A program made the position numbers and the translations under genes. Source: Microstegium vimineum (Eukaryota > Streptophyta > Magnoliopsida > Poales > Poaceae). Taken from it: DNA of 64,000 nt. Under the pieces are notes generated by a model. The model was not told the origin of the DNA. It saw only the letters and a program-made list of their open reading frames with translations, and did no database searches. Positions 47,950-58,789 of this stretch are shown piece after piece (the stretch's first letter is position 1; every line of letters begins with the position of its first letter). The DNA lies in NCBI GenBank assembly GCA_022036555.1, contig CM039122.1, positions 46,365,600 to 46,429,599 on the forward strand. The letters are read 5' to 3'.

Positions 47950-50900
47950 ATGGCGATCCAGGTTGACATCCCAAAGGTAAGACTTATCCTCCTCCCAATC
48001 CAACTCCCTGCAATCCGCACGAATCTGGATCTGTCTTCGTTCCTTCCTGACTGCTCTTCGCCTTCTTCTTTGAATCTTAGGAACTGTATAACAGGGTAGT
48101 GATTCCGCTTACTGGTTCTACCTTCAGTTGCTTAGGCCCCATGGGGAACCCAGATCCCAGCTATATAATCAATGCAGAAACCAACCGGATTCCGTTTAGA
48201 TCTGAATGTTTTGGTTTGGGATTGTGGAAAGATGCATTCCGATCATGGCCCAAGCCCACCAAAGGGTGGAAGAACTGGTACCTCAGAGTCGCCAGCGCGC
48301 AGCAAGTTTACTGGCAGGAGCGCAGTCTGGACCAATGTATCAGGCTGTCTATTGCCGATATGGAGAAGAATGAGAACATGTTAATAGCCGCCTCTTACTT
48401 CTGGTCAGACACTCTGAACGCATTCTTATTCCGACATGGACCAGCCACCCCCACTCTTACCGATGTCCACATGCTGACCGGCTTAGACATTTCCTCTGCC
48501 GACACCCCCTCCTTGTTTAATAGGAAAGCCGAGCACAGAGTAAATACCCGGAACATCGGCGGATGGACGGGTTACATTCAGGAATATCAGAAAACTGGAT
48601 CGGTAAACCAAAGAGAGCACGCCATCTTCCTGAACATGTGGCTGGATAAATTCATCTTCTGCGGCAAGGCAGTTGGACCTACCACCATGTATCTCCCAGC
48701 AGCTGAGATGCTTGCCAATGGGACAGGGCTTCCTTTGGGCAGATATCTTCTAGGGTCAGTATACCGTCTCCTCCATCAAGTGTCCCAGAAGTTACTGCTA
48801 GGTGAGCACATTGGCAATCTTGGAGGCCCCTGGTGGTTTATTAACATGTGGCTGCACGCACATATGCAGAAAACACTCCAGCTTGACTTATTCGCTCAAC
48901 GATTCCCAAGAGAGATACCAGAGGACCACCAATGCGGAGAGGATGAATCGGCAACTCGCTCTCCACTCAATTTTGGAGAGGCCACGATTGTGCTGCCAGG
49001 GACCAATGCCGATGCGGAGCAATTCGGCCTCTTTTTTCAGAAGTTTTACAATGGAATTCCTGCTGCAGAACGGCTCTGGTGGCCATATGCCGATGTAGAT
49101 AACCAATTCCCATTGTTATTTAATCTTACCGATGGGGATGTTCCTGAAAACCAGACAATGATGAAGGCCAGTATCGTCCCTCGGGCCATCCCAGTGAACA
49201 TATTTGGATCGGGAAAGAACGCTCCCCCATCATTTGAATTTTACTATCCATCGGTAGCGGCAAGACAACTGGCGTTCGGCCAACTGCCAATCAAGCTTTG
49301 TTACTCCAAGGTAGTGCAGCCTAGGTAGACATTCTCCGGTGCTCTGGACTGGAACAAGGTTGTTAGCCTTCCTGCCGATGCCGATGTATCGGACCTTGAC
49401 TTATCCTCCTGGTCGCCAACTTCTTTCATCACAAACGAGTACAAATCCTAGTGGCAAGAGTGGAGGTGTCAATTGTTCGCCAAGTCATCGCACTATTATC
49501 GGCATATGATCGATGCCGATCATATCATTCCCGACGACGCAGTAAGTCCTCATCCCGATGCATTCCTCATTTGTACCTTCGCCATCGGTATTTGACCTTC
49601 TTGTGTTTGACAGGTCGATGACCCGATTCCTCCGATGAGCAAGAGCGGCAAGCCTTTCAAGCTTCGAATGATGAGTCCCGTATCACTCATCGGCCATAAG
49701 GCTCCTTCGTTAGCTGCCTTCATCCCACGACAGGTACCCTCACCGACACCTGCAAAAGCCAAGGCTACATCGGCCGCTGCTGCTGCCCTGACGCGGGCGT
49801 TTGCAGTAAACTCATCTTCACTTATACCGATTATATACTATTTAATCGGAAACATCTACTTCGTATAACTTGCATTGAATGTTTTCAGGCTATAAGGTCA
49901 TCGGCAACTGCCCGAGCAGACAAGCACCTTCAAGTCCAGCTGCCGATGCCCCCCAGTCTTCATCGAAACGGGCCGGATCCTCTGCTGCCGCACCCAAGAA
50001 AAAGAGACGTTTGAGGCTGGCTAGCCCATCTTCGTCATCGGCACAAGCAGCACCACCAACCGTCGGCGTGTCATCGACGGAAACTCCAATGGCTCCCATC
50101 CCGGATCAGCCGATGGACGACGTCGTCGGTCAGGAGGCAGCCTCATCCGCTGCAGAGGCAGAGCCAGTATCGGCACCATCAGCCGAAGCTTTCGACGAAG
50201 AAACCCCCATGATGGTGGTATCGGCATCGTTACCATCAGCCGATGTCCCTGATGAAGCAGCTGTACCTACAGCAGCCGAAGCAACATTATCGGCACCGTC
50301 AACCGAAGTCGCTGATGAGACAGTCCCGCTCGTCGTAGCGGCAAAGGTAACATCGGCATCAATACCAACTGAAGATCCCGATGAAAGGGCAGCATCAGCG
50401 CCACAATCAAGTATTATGCCGGAAGCAACACCAACGACAATGCCGCCATTGCCAACGACGCCGATTGTTCTTCTGACAGAAGCTCATCCATCGGCACCTG
50501 CTGCCGATGTTCAAGACGAGGCTGGGCCATCTGGAATGCCAAGCCCTTGGCAAGAAATCCGCTTCAAGATGGTAAGTCAATCACCTGAAAACTAGTATAA
50601 CTTTAGAATCGGCATATTATAACCCTTCTGTTTTCAGGCCCAAGATTCCCCAGATAGCCTCTTCTCTTTCAGTCTCAATCCGCAGGATAAAGATAGGCGC
50701 CAAGATCCCCTCCGATCAGATACTTTATTTTCCTTCTCAGTCGATATACCCGATGACGAGGAGGAAGAGAGCTCTGTCCCAGCTTTACCGGCAGAGATTA
50801 AAACCAAGCTTAAGGCACTGCTTTCTTTGCTGCTACAAGAGACATCCCAGCTCATCCAAGACTCATCGGCAGCAAGGATTGCTTTCAAAGATATCCAAAG

Positions 50901-51381
50901 TCATCTCCCTGTCGACGCAGCAGAAGTCCTTCTCCAGGCCGCCTCTATCGACGTCAAACAGATTCAGTACCAGAGGCTCGCCTGTCATATTGCCGATAGG
51001 GCCGCTCAAGCCAAGAGCGAAGAAGAGAAGCTTAAATATAAACACCTTGCCGATGAGAAGCATAGAAACATCGGTCAAGCAAAAGCTTCCATCGGCAACC
51101 TAGACCAAGACATCTCTCGACTATCGGCAAGGAAGGAGGAGCTATTGGCGGCGCTACACAAGGTTGAGGAGGATCTGACTGCAGCTAACCAACACAAAAC
51201 TCAACTGTCTGATTCCATCAAGGCTCTGCAGCAAGAAAGGGACCAGCATGCCCGGCAAGCCATCTTATGGAAGAAGAAGATCAAACTGGTTGAGGGCTCT
51301 GCCGATGCTGACGCCAAGGAAATGGATGAGATAGAACAGATTTGCCTGCGTGCGATAGGCCTTATTCATTCCTTACTGTAA
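47950..51381 (+). pseudogene. Five-exon plant mobile domain (PMD) gene carried antisense in the young element
   Basis: Exons 47950-47976, 48081-49541, 49614-49805, about 49897-50571 and 50638-51381. All introns are phase 0 with GT donors (AAG|gtaaga, GCA|gtaagt, GCA|gtaaac, ATG|gtaagt) and AG acceptors. The exon-4 acceptor is the least certain, because the better-looking ttttcag 8 bases upstream breaks the frame. The product, about 1,030 residues, starts MAIQVDIPK. Exon 2 encodes the PMD (PF10536-type, also called aminotransferase-like): TLTDVHMLTGL, AIFLNMWLDKFIF, GGPWWFINMWLHAHM. Exon 4 is Ser/Pro/Ala-rich with a basic KKKRRLRL patch, possibly a nuclear signal. Exon 5 is a long coiled coil. 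Exon 2 has two in-frame TAGs (49326-49328 and 49440-49454 region), each one G-to-A step from TGG. Host PMD proteins MAIN and MAIL1 act in silencing and genome stability; a role here is inference. Confidence 0.8.
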
Positions 51382-52034
51382 TGCATGTTGTATCAACAAG
51401 AATGTAATCGATACTTGATCTCATCTTGTAATATAACATTTGCATGGTTTTACCGATGTATTACAATTCCTTCTCTTCGGCGAATACATCGTATGTCAAC
51501 CCCTTTGAGAATTTTCTGGCATGTATGCTTCGCTGGAGGCAGTTTATCTTATCCGATAGAAACTTGATTAGAAAACCCCCAGGCCTAGAACTCAATTCTG
51601 ATCAGTAAAATCAATCTCCATTCTAGAGTATCATCGGCAAACTTGTTTACCCAGTCATCGGCAATCATTACCGATAGCATAACTCATCGGCTAAAATCTT
51701 GAGTAATTCAACTCGTTAGCCGGCCCTGGTACTTAGCCTGATTGTAACGACAATTGGCAGCGAGACTTCATATTTCCACCGGATAAGAATCAGGATAACG
51801 CCGATAGACCCACTGCAAAGCATGCACCCCAGGACGTGCGCAACACATACTTAGTTATCATGCGCAAGCGCAGCAGAACCATTCTCACAACCATCTTCTG
51901 GCAACTAACGCATCTATCGGCAGCGCGACATCTCTATATGCAAACCATCGGTAGGTGTCCCCCAAGTATAATAATTGAAATCGCCAGTCTGCCGATTGCA
52001 GCCCCCAAGCCTGCAAGTCCAAGGTTGACCTCGA
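51382..52034. other. Tail-to-tail spacer of the young element
   Basis: About 650 bp between the 3' ends of the PMD gene (+) and the gag-like ORF (-). It holds scattered atcggc words and probably the 3' untranslated regions of both. No further ORF is supported. Confidence 0.5.
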
Positions 52035-55000
52035 TTAGACCATTGGCATAATACTGCCGTCTGTCGATGGACTCCCATCCTTGCGCTTTGGCCTCCACTG
52101 TTTTTCCTTTGAAGGTTCTGCATCATCGCACAGGTCCTTCCGGCGTCGGCGCTGAATTCTTCCATCGGTGTTTCTTCCGATGTTTGAGTTTCTGGGGAGC
52201 ACTTCCTCATCGGGTACTTTTATCTTGGTCTGCCTCTTGCTCTCCCCTTGATCAACCTGCCCGCCAAGCCTGCTACGGGTACTAAGCTTGCCCCCCAGTT
52301 GGTCACGTACCGATTCCCTCCTCCTGAACGGCTTGGTGCACTTAGACGCCCGATCGCCCAAATAAGGCTTACTTGACTGATCGGCAGTGTGATACCCATT
52401 GCATTCAGGACAGTCACCGTCAGTGGGTAGCTTAATGCCCTCTTCCCAGCAGTAAATGAAGAAGGGACACCTCCAATGATTTTTCCGACGAAGCCACTCC
52501 CGCCGTTCCTTTTCTTTCTGCCGATACCGTTCATCTCGTGATTGCCGATATTCCCGCCTTGGTAGCTTGTGTGTGATTATTATGCCAGGAGCCCTGCTGA
52601 CACAAGTACCTTTATCGGCAATTCTTTTGTCTTTCCTGTCATCGGTAAACTTCCCGATGTCACGCTCGGCCACCTGATGATTGGGATCCACCGATGCACT
52701 CTTTCTAGCAGCGTCCGATGTCAGCACCTTAGTTTTGCCACCGGCTTCCACCATATTATTTGGAAACGGACGCTGATCAATTTCCATCGGTTCTTGGACT
52801 TTAGGACCTTCAAATTGGATCCGCCCAGAGTTAATTTCTGACTGCAGTTGTTGCCTAAACACTTTGCAGTCGCCGGTACTGTGAGAAGTTGTATTGTGCC
52901 ACTTGCAGTACCCGGTATCATTGAGCTCCTCGGCCGATGGAATTACCTGATTAGGGGCTAGCTTAACCCGCCCTTCCCGAAGCAGTAAGTCAAATATCCC
53001 ATCAGCCTTCGTGACATCGAAGGTAAACTTTCCAGCCCTGTTCTGGCTGAGCGTACGTGGCATCGGTTCCCAATCGTTCACCCATTCAACAGTTCCGACG
53101 TCCATCTCGTCAAACGGTTTAACATCCTGATCGGCGTTCGTGATATCAAAAGTGAATGTCTCCAACTCAGCAATGTCGAGGTCTGGCTCTTCGTCCAGCT
53201 CTGAATGTTCTACCTTGGTCGAAAACACCTTTGTATCCTACCGATGCGTAGATTCGTTCTCTAGTGGGACAGATAGACGTGCTCCCTCATGTTTCCGTGG
53301 TGAGCAAGTCGGAGCGATTGGTACATCAGCAGCATCGAGCATCGGCTGCCTAACCGATGAGCAATCCTGGACACCTACTGTCTGAGTAGATTGGTGCGTC
53401 TTTCCAGGTCTTCGCATTAAGCAAGCCGGAACGATCGGCCCATCGGCAATACCAACCTGTTGGATACTATGCATCGGTTGATTGACCGATGGGCCACTCT
53501 GGATGTCCACTAGTTGATGTACTTCATATCCCTGTGGCGAGCAAATCGGGGCAACCGATATATTAGTAACACCAATCTGCTGCGTGTTGTACATCGGCTG
53601 ATCAACCGATGAGAAACTCTGGATGCCAGCCAGCTGAGTATGCTGAATTATCTCCCTAGATCTTGTCATCGAAGCACTTGGAATGATTGGTGCATGCACA
53701 GCACTAGTCATAATAACACCGTGCGCCGGCTGTGTTGCCGATGAGCAAGTTCGCACCATCGCCAGCTTGTGTTGTGGCATTATATCTATTGCATTCATCG
53801 GTTGCTGTACCAATGTTCCATTGTGCGCCTTTTCCTGCGAGTATTGCAGCGTAGTATTTATCGGCTGATATACCGATACTTCATTCTGAAGATTCGCCGG
53901 ATGATACTGCAGGGTCCTTGCCACTTGGCGTCCAGGCTGTGCAACTTGTCGCTGAATCGGCGATTGACTAATCCAACCTACATTGTGTGTCGTTGGCACA
54001 TGACTTACCGATGGCTGACAACTAGTTGATTCCCGCAGCTCTTGCACATTTAGATGACAGCCTTGACTCGCGAATACCATAGGCTGGGCAGCTACCGCCG
54101 ATGCAGACTGATTGACACTCGGTGTATTTTGCTGCACCGACCCAAGACTTGCCGATGGTTGGCAGCCAACTGATTCCTGCAACCCTTGTACTCTTGGATG
54201 ATAGCTTTGATTTGTAGGTTCCAAGGGTTGAGCAGCTACGGCCGATACAGGTTGATTGACAATCGGCACGCCTTGTTGTATCGGCCAAGCGGTTGCCGGT
54301 GACTGATAGCCAGTTGAGGCTGGTTGAGCCACTACGGCCGATGTAGGCTGACTGACGCTCAACATGTTTGATTGCATCGGCCAAGCATTTGCCGATTTAG
54401 GCTGATTAACTATCAGCGCGTCTTGTTGCATCGGCCAAGTATTCGCTGATAACCAATAACCGGCGGGTGTTTGTTCTTGTTGTACCCTTGATTGATCACC
54501 TGGACTCACGGGTACCGCAGCTTGAGTAGCTATTGCCGATGCAGGTCGACTGACAGTTGGCGCACCTTGTTGCATCGGCCTACAAGTTGCCAATGGCTGA
54601 TAGCCGGCTGATGCCTGCTGCTCTTGTGGCGCCGGACAATTAATAACATAGCTGCCTTGATTAGCAGGTGTCCCAGTTTGGAAAACCATTGCCGCCATGG
54701 GTTGACTCACAACTGTCGGGCTTCGTTGTATCGGCGAGTGGCCTGCCGATGGTTGAACGCATGGCAGTCTAGGCATTGCCGTTTGTAGATTCCCTGTTGG
54801 CGACTGCATTATTGGAGAGGACGCAGTGTAATGCATCACTGGGACCATCGGCTGTGCAGACATTGCCGATGCCATAGGAACTTCCCCTCCTGCATGGTTG
54901 ACTTGGACCAATCTGGAATCAGCAGATAGACTTAGATGCGTATCATACCTCCAACAATTGGCTGAAGTTGGTTGATTCTGGATGACAGGTCCGGACATTG

Positions 55001-55478
55001 CTGAAGCCGCCGGATTTGTATTCACTTGAGTAAAGCCCGCTGGGCTTGATCTCAGTGGCATGACCTCACCGGCAGATTGGTTCACGATTGGTGAAGACGC
55101 CTCTGGAACCGCCGATGGGGTTGCAAAAGATGCCGATCCGAGTTGACGACGCTCTGGACCAACATAATATGGTGCCTGTCCCTTGAACGTTTGCTTGACA
55201 ACATTGCATACAGCATCGGACAGCACATTGGATTGGCTAATTAATGCATTATTGAATGCAGAATTAACCATCTCTTGTATTTTACCAGGATCGGCGTTGA
55301 GAATGGTCTGCCGCGGCGACGGCGGATCCTGCTTCGGTATTGCTTCGCCGATCCTGTTTAGGCTGAAGGATCTAAGATACGAGCGCTTGTATTCCTCCAT
55401 TGCCTGCTCCAGAGCCTGTTTCTGATGACCTGTCAGACCTGCTGTGGAGACTTCAATGACACTCCTGGGATTAATCAT
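52035..55478 (-). pseudogene. Gag-like polyprotein of the young element, one in-frame TAG
   Basis: A single minus-strand frame from ATG 55478 to 52035, interrupted only by TAG at 53238-53240; about 1,147 codons. I prefer the ATG at 55478 because an upstream in-frame ATG lies inside the LTR and the frame between them crosses the primer site. N-terminus (1-110): helical, with EEYKRSYLRSFS and NSAFNNALISQSN. Middle (about 110-700): Gln/Pro/Ser/Ala-rich degenerate repeats around SANAWPMQ and SAVVAQP. The C-terminal part has features seen in Tat-type gag-protease proteins: GYCKWHNTTSHSTGDCKVFR, EPMEIDQRPFP and a Cys cluster CPFFIYCWEEG...CPECNGYH. No protease or RT follows. The TAG is present in a copy with almost identical LTRs, so it either predates insertion or is very new. 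Confidence 0.75.
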
Positions 55479-55501
55479 GATAGATATATTTATATAATCG
55501 T

Positions 55502-55526
55502 GTCCCACTGGGCGTGCCAAAAGAGG
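55502..55526 (-). other. Primer-binding region of the young element
   Basis: Directly downstream of the 5' LTR on the minus strand, containing ttttggcacgcccagtggga. This is the position and type of primer site found in many grass gypsy elements. I cannot name the tRNA with certainty. Confidence 0.6.
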
Positions 55527-56577
55527 TGTTGACACAAAAAGCGTCAGATCTGTGAACACCTCGGGCTATTACCCAAAGCTCGATGTCGAGGGCGTGCCAG
55601 TCGATTTGACCAATCAATCGACAAGGATGATAACTATGACAAACTGAACGAGACGACAGCGATGCGCCCGGACGTCAAGGCTCAGATTGATCACGGATAA
55701 CTAGAGCAGAGCTAGACGAGGCAAACAGCGATGCGCCCGGATTGCCAAAGCCTAGAGGTACTCCCAAGCGGAACTAGCAAGGATTTTGACGGAGATCAGG
55801 GTGATGCAGCCCGTCGAAAGCTTGAAGAACTCGTTAAGCTATAACTAATGCATGATAAAGGTAAATTGCGGTAAAAGTAAGATAAAAAGTAGAATTGGTT
55901 TGTTTTGAATTGGATTGATTGATTACATAGCCCTCGGGCTCATATTTATACTCCCGCATGGAGAGTTGTACAAAGACACGACACATATCTTTCCTAAAAA
56001 CAAACTCCTACTTTAAAGGAAACTGACTCGCGCAGGAGCCGGATAACAATATTTATTCCCTAAACAAACACACCTATTTTAAAGGAAAATAAGCGACCCA
56101 TGCAAGAGTCGGACGCAAACCACTATATTAATACTGGCACAGAACACCAGTTTCCTTATACTCTTCGATGGAAACTTTCCATCGGCAGATCCCTGCAACT
56201 TCCTTCTTTGGTCACCGGTAGTCTTCCGCTGCCACCAAGTGCTAAATCACGCCCATCGGCATCGGTAATACTTTTCCGATCGGCAATCGGCAGCATCTTC
56301 TTCATCGGCAATCGGAAACCATCTTCCATCGGCAATCGGCAACAAGCCTTTATCGGCAATCGGCAAGACCCCTTCATCGGCAATCGGCAAAAACTCCTCA
56401 TCGGCAATCAGTTCCAGCAAGACTTCACCGATTTGGTCGACAAGGCTCATCAGCTTCCATCGGCAAAACTCATAGCACCCTCCTATCGGCATTATCAACT
56501 CCTGATACCGATGGAGAACGGCCGCTGACCAGTCAAGCCTCAGCCCATTTGACACGTGTCAAAAAACGGTGTCAACA
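55527..56577 (-). mobile_element. 5' LTR of the young element
   Basis: 1,051 bp, aligned without gaps to 46478-47528 with a single difference seen (55671 G). A TATAAATA box on the minus strand at 55943-55950 should drive the genomic RNA. It is followed on the right by ATCCC (56578-56582). Confidence 0.95.
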
Positions 56578-56582
56578 ATCCC

Positions 56583-57997
56583 TCCAACCAAGGCAAGCCC
56601 CGGTGCATTCAAACATTTCCTTGTATTTAAAATGATTGCTTTAAATACACTTATCTTTATACTATTGCATTACAGTACTTTATTAAATTCCTACTTGATG
56701 CATAGCTTTATCCTTGTACTATTTGTACCTTTAACCTTGACACTTGTTTAAAGATGCAAAGTTTTGCAAAAACGCTTAGTATGCTTAGAACTTTTATAGT
56801 GGGTGATTTCCGGTCACCTACGCATAGCGTATTGCTTCGGCAAATGGTTATGTTTTCTAAGAAAGGGATGTTGTTGCTGGAAGTAATAATCTGAGACCGG
56901 GCGGACACGGTGTTGGAGAGCCATCAACGGTGTCTGGTGAGTGGGTTCTTTTCGCCTGTGTCGATTAGGAACCGTCCGTTGTAGACGTCCAAGGGTTGTG
57001 ACTTTGGAGTACTTATCACATACTCCGAGAAGCTGGACTCTGGCTAATCTCGTCTGAAGAACGGTTAACCCGCACTGGGAGTGGAGAGATGGAGAAAGTA
57101 GTGTGTACCCTCAAGTTAGCGAACTGGATGGAGGTGTACTGTGCTCTCGGGTGGCGGAACCCCGGTCTTGGCGAGAGGATCCAGGGAAAGGTATTCATAT
57201 CCGTGCTTTAAGCGGCTGTATATGTCGTGTGATAGGGAAGCCCCAGCTGGGATAAACGGGTTCGAATCGTCGTGTTCCTCGGATATGGAAACATGACCCT
57301 GTCCTCTACCGCGTAGTAATACACTTTAACTGGATACTTGTTGGATCCCTTCATGGATGTTTATTATCTTGTTATCGATCATACATCTAGATCGATACTT
57401 GAGTAATCTTATGGATAACATAAATGATTTTAATTCTTTTTATAAATGCTCATTTATGAAAAATACTTGATTCTTGCAAACCACACCTTGAATCCTATGA
57501 CTTGCATACTGTTTGGTCCACCAAATACTTTTCTTTGTCGGATAAGTTTTGTTGAGTACCCCCGTACTCAGGGTTTGTTAACCCCTGTTGCAGATGAGGA
57601 TCACAAGCCGGTTTGTGTGGCTTCTTGCTGCATGACCATGGTCAGTGTAGAAGAAGAAGAATAATAAACTGTCCTTGCTTGACTCTTGGACAAGAGTACC
57701 TCGGTTGTTTGTTCATACTCTATCAGCAGCTTGATGTTTTATTAACATATGACACTTCAGTTATGTTTCAAAACTTATGGTTTGTAATATGACTTTAAAT
57801 TTCTGCTACTTTGATGTAATATAAAAATTTCGTATTACTTCTGTAATGATTGTAATGAGGTGATCCTGTTCGGAAAGAGGTGGATGACCCGCTGCAAAGT
57901 GGCGACACCTGACGGACTAATTAAGATTTGGATCATCTGTTGGGATTAAGTTGGTTAATCCTGACAAGTGGGCCCTATTTTAAGAGGTTCTGTCACA
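56583..57997 (+). mobile_element. Long LTR, right segment
   Basis: The remaining 1.4 kb of the roughly 3.7-kb LTR, ending GTTCTGTCACA. No gene is supported. A 72-codon frame at 57446-57664 and other short frames lack domains. Confidence 0.65.
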
Positions 57998-57999
57998 GC

Positions 58000-58011
58000 T
58001 GGTATCAAAGC
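58000..58011 (+). other. Primer-binding site of the long-LTR gypsy element
   Basis: TGGTATCAAAGC, two bases after the LTR end; it differs at one position from the usual TGGTATCAGAGC complementary to initiator methionine tRNA. Confidence 0.8.
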
Positions 58012-58339
58012 TCGCCTTATTACCAATCTTGCAGTTGTAAAGGTTTTCAAAAATATTTTTGGATCTTAAAATAAAATGTGATTTGAGTCTAAAAATTTCT
58101 TTAACTCGTCTTTTCTCTCTTTCCAAGTTCAGGAGAGTATACTTTAGGATATCAAGCTGATGGTATGAATACAGTTATATATATATGCCATATATATATG
58201 TTATGTAAATATTATCTTATTCATAAGAACATTTCATGCATCATATCATACAACTTGGGATGGGTTTAAAATTTTGTTCTTAAGTTACTAAAATTTTGAC
58301 CTGTTACTTACTTGCCTCCTTTGAAATCTTGTCTATAGG

Positions 58340-58789
58340 ATGGCCAGAACTAAGAGCACAGCTCGCAAGTCTTCCGGACGTCGGGGCGTCCCTTGTCACA
58401 GGATGGCGACACATGGAGACTGTGCTGAGAGCAGTCAGCAGGGTGACAGTTGCTGTGCTCGCCACAAGGAAAAGATCGAGCACTTGGAGCTTGAGCTAGG
58501 TTGGCTGGCGACCAACAGGGATGAGTGGGCTAGCAGTGCCGACGACCTGAAGGCTAAGATGGGGGAGAAGGAGGCTGAGTTGCAGGCGTGTCAGGCACAG
58601 CTGGCAGCCAAGGCGACGGAAGTGTCTATCGCTGAGGGTCTCATGTACGAGGCGATGGGAGAAAGGAATGAAGCCTGGGAACGAGAACACCTTCTGTCTG
58701 ATATGTACCACAACTTGGGACACTATGTGGGCAATCTTGAGGTGTACAACAATGCTCTTCATGAGAAGGTGCGGAGGCTGGCCCCATGA
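58340..58789 (+). pseudogene. Truncated first ORF of the long-LTR element, with an H3-tail-like N-terminus and coiled coil
   Basis: 149 codons from ATG 58340, 330 bp after the primer site, where gag is expected. Residues 2-13 (ARTKSTARKSSG) equal the histone H3 N-terminus at 10 of 12 positions, including Arg2, Thr3, Lys4, Arg8, Lys9 and Ser10. Similarity ends there: RRGVPCHRM follows, so this is not a histone gene. Residues 17-42 are Cys/His-rich. From about 43 onward it is a charged coiled coil (EKIEHLELELGW, KMGEKEAELQACQAQLAAKA). The last few codons (near RRLAP) coincide with the join to Tat sequence, so the natural C-terminus is lost. I do not recognise the family from the sequence. That the H3 resemblance matters is inference. 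Confidence 0.6.

Larger units (their letters stand above)
46478..56577 (-). mobile_element. Young non-autonomous gypsy-like element with gag-like ORF and antisense PMD gene
   Basis: 10,100 bp with 1,051-bp LTRs at 46478-47528 and 55527-56577, flanked by ATCCC at 46473-46477 and 56578-56582. Orientation is minus: the primer site follows the right-hand LTR (cctcttttggcacgcccagt on the minus strand) and a G-rich polypurine tract (aaactggggggca) precedes the left-hand LTR. I see one LTR mismatch (46622 A versus 55671 G), so insertion is very recent. There is no protease, RT or integrase, so it must be mobilised in trans. Its two genes are arranged tail to tail. Confidence 0.92.
44231..58778 (+). 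mobile_element. Long-LTR gypsy fragment: one LTR plus the start of its internal region
   Basis: Begins TGTAACACCCTAGGTGTTAA and the LTR ends ...GTTCTGTCACA at 57997; then gc and TGGTATCAAAGC (58000-58011), an initiator-Met-type primer site. With the 10.1-kb insertion (46478-56577 plus one TSD copy) removed, the LTR is about 3.66 kb. That size, the TGTAACACCC start and the primer site fit Del/Tekay-type chromoviruses, but no pol is left to prove it. The internal region ends near 58778 where Tat sequence resumes, and no matching target duplication for caaat (44226-44230) is seen on the right, so a deletion removed the rest. Confidence 0.7.

Noticed and set aside
53238..53240. Programmed stop-codon readthrough in the gag-like ORF
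   Set aside because: The frame does continue after the TAG, but the PMD gene of the same element also has TAGs, and nothing in the local sequence that I can recognise marks a readthrough signal; kept only as one option.
58340..58789. Histone H3 gene
   Set aside because: The match to H3 stops after residue 13 and the rest is Cys/His-rich and coiled coil; the ORF follows an LTR and primer site.
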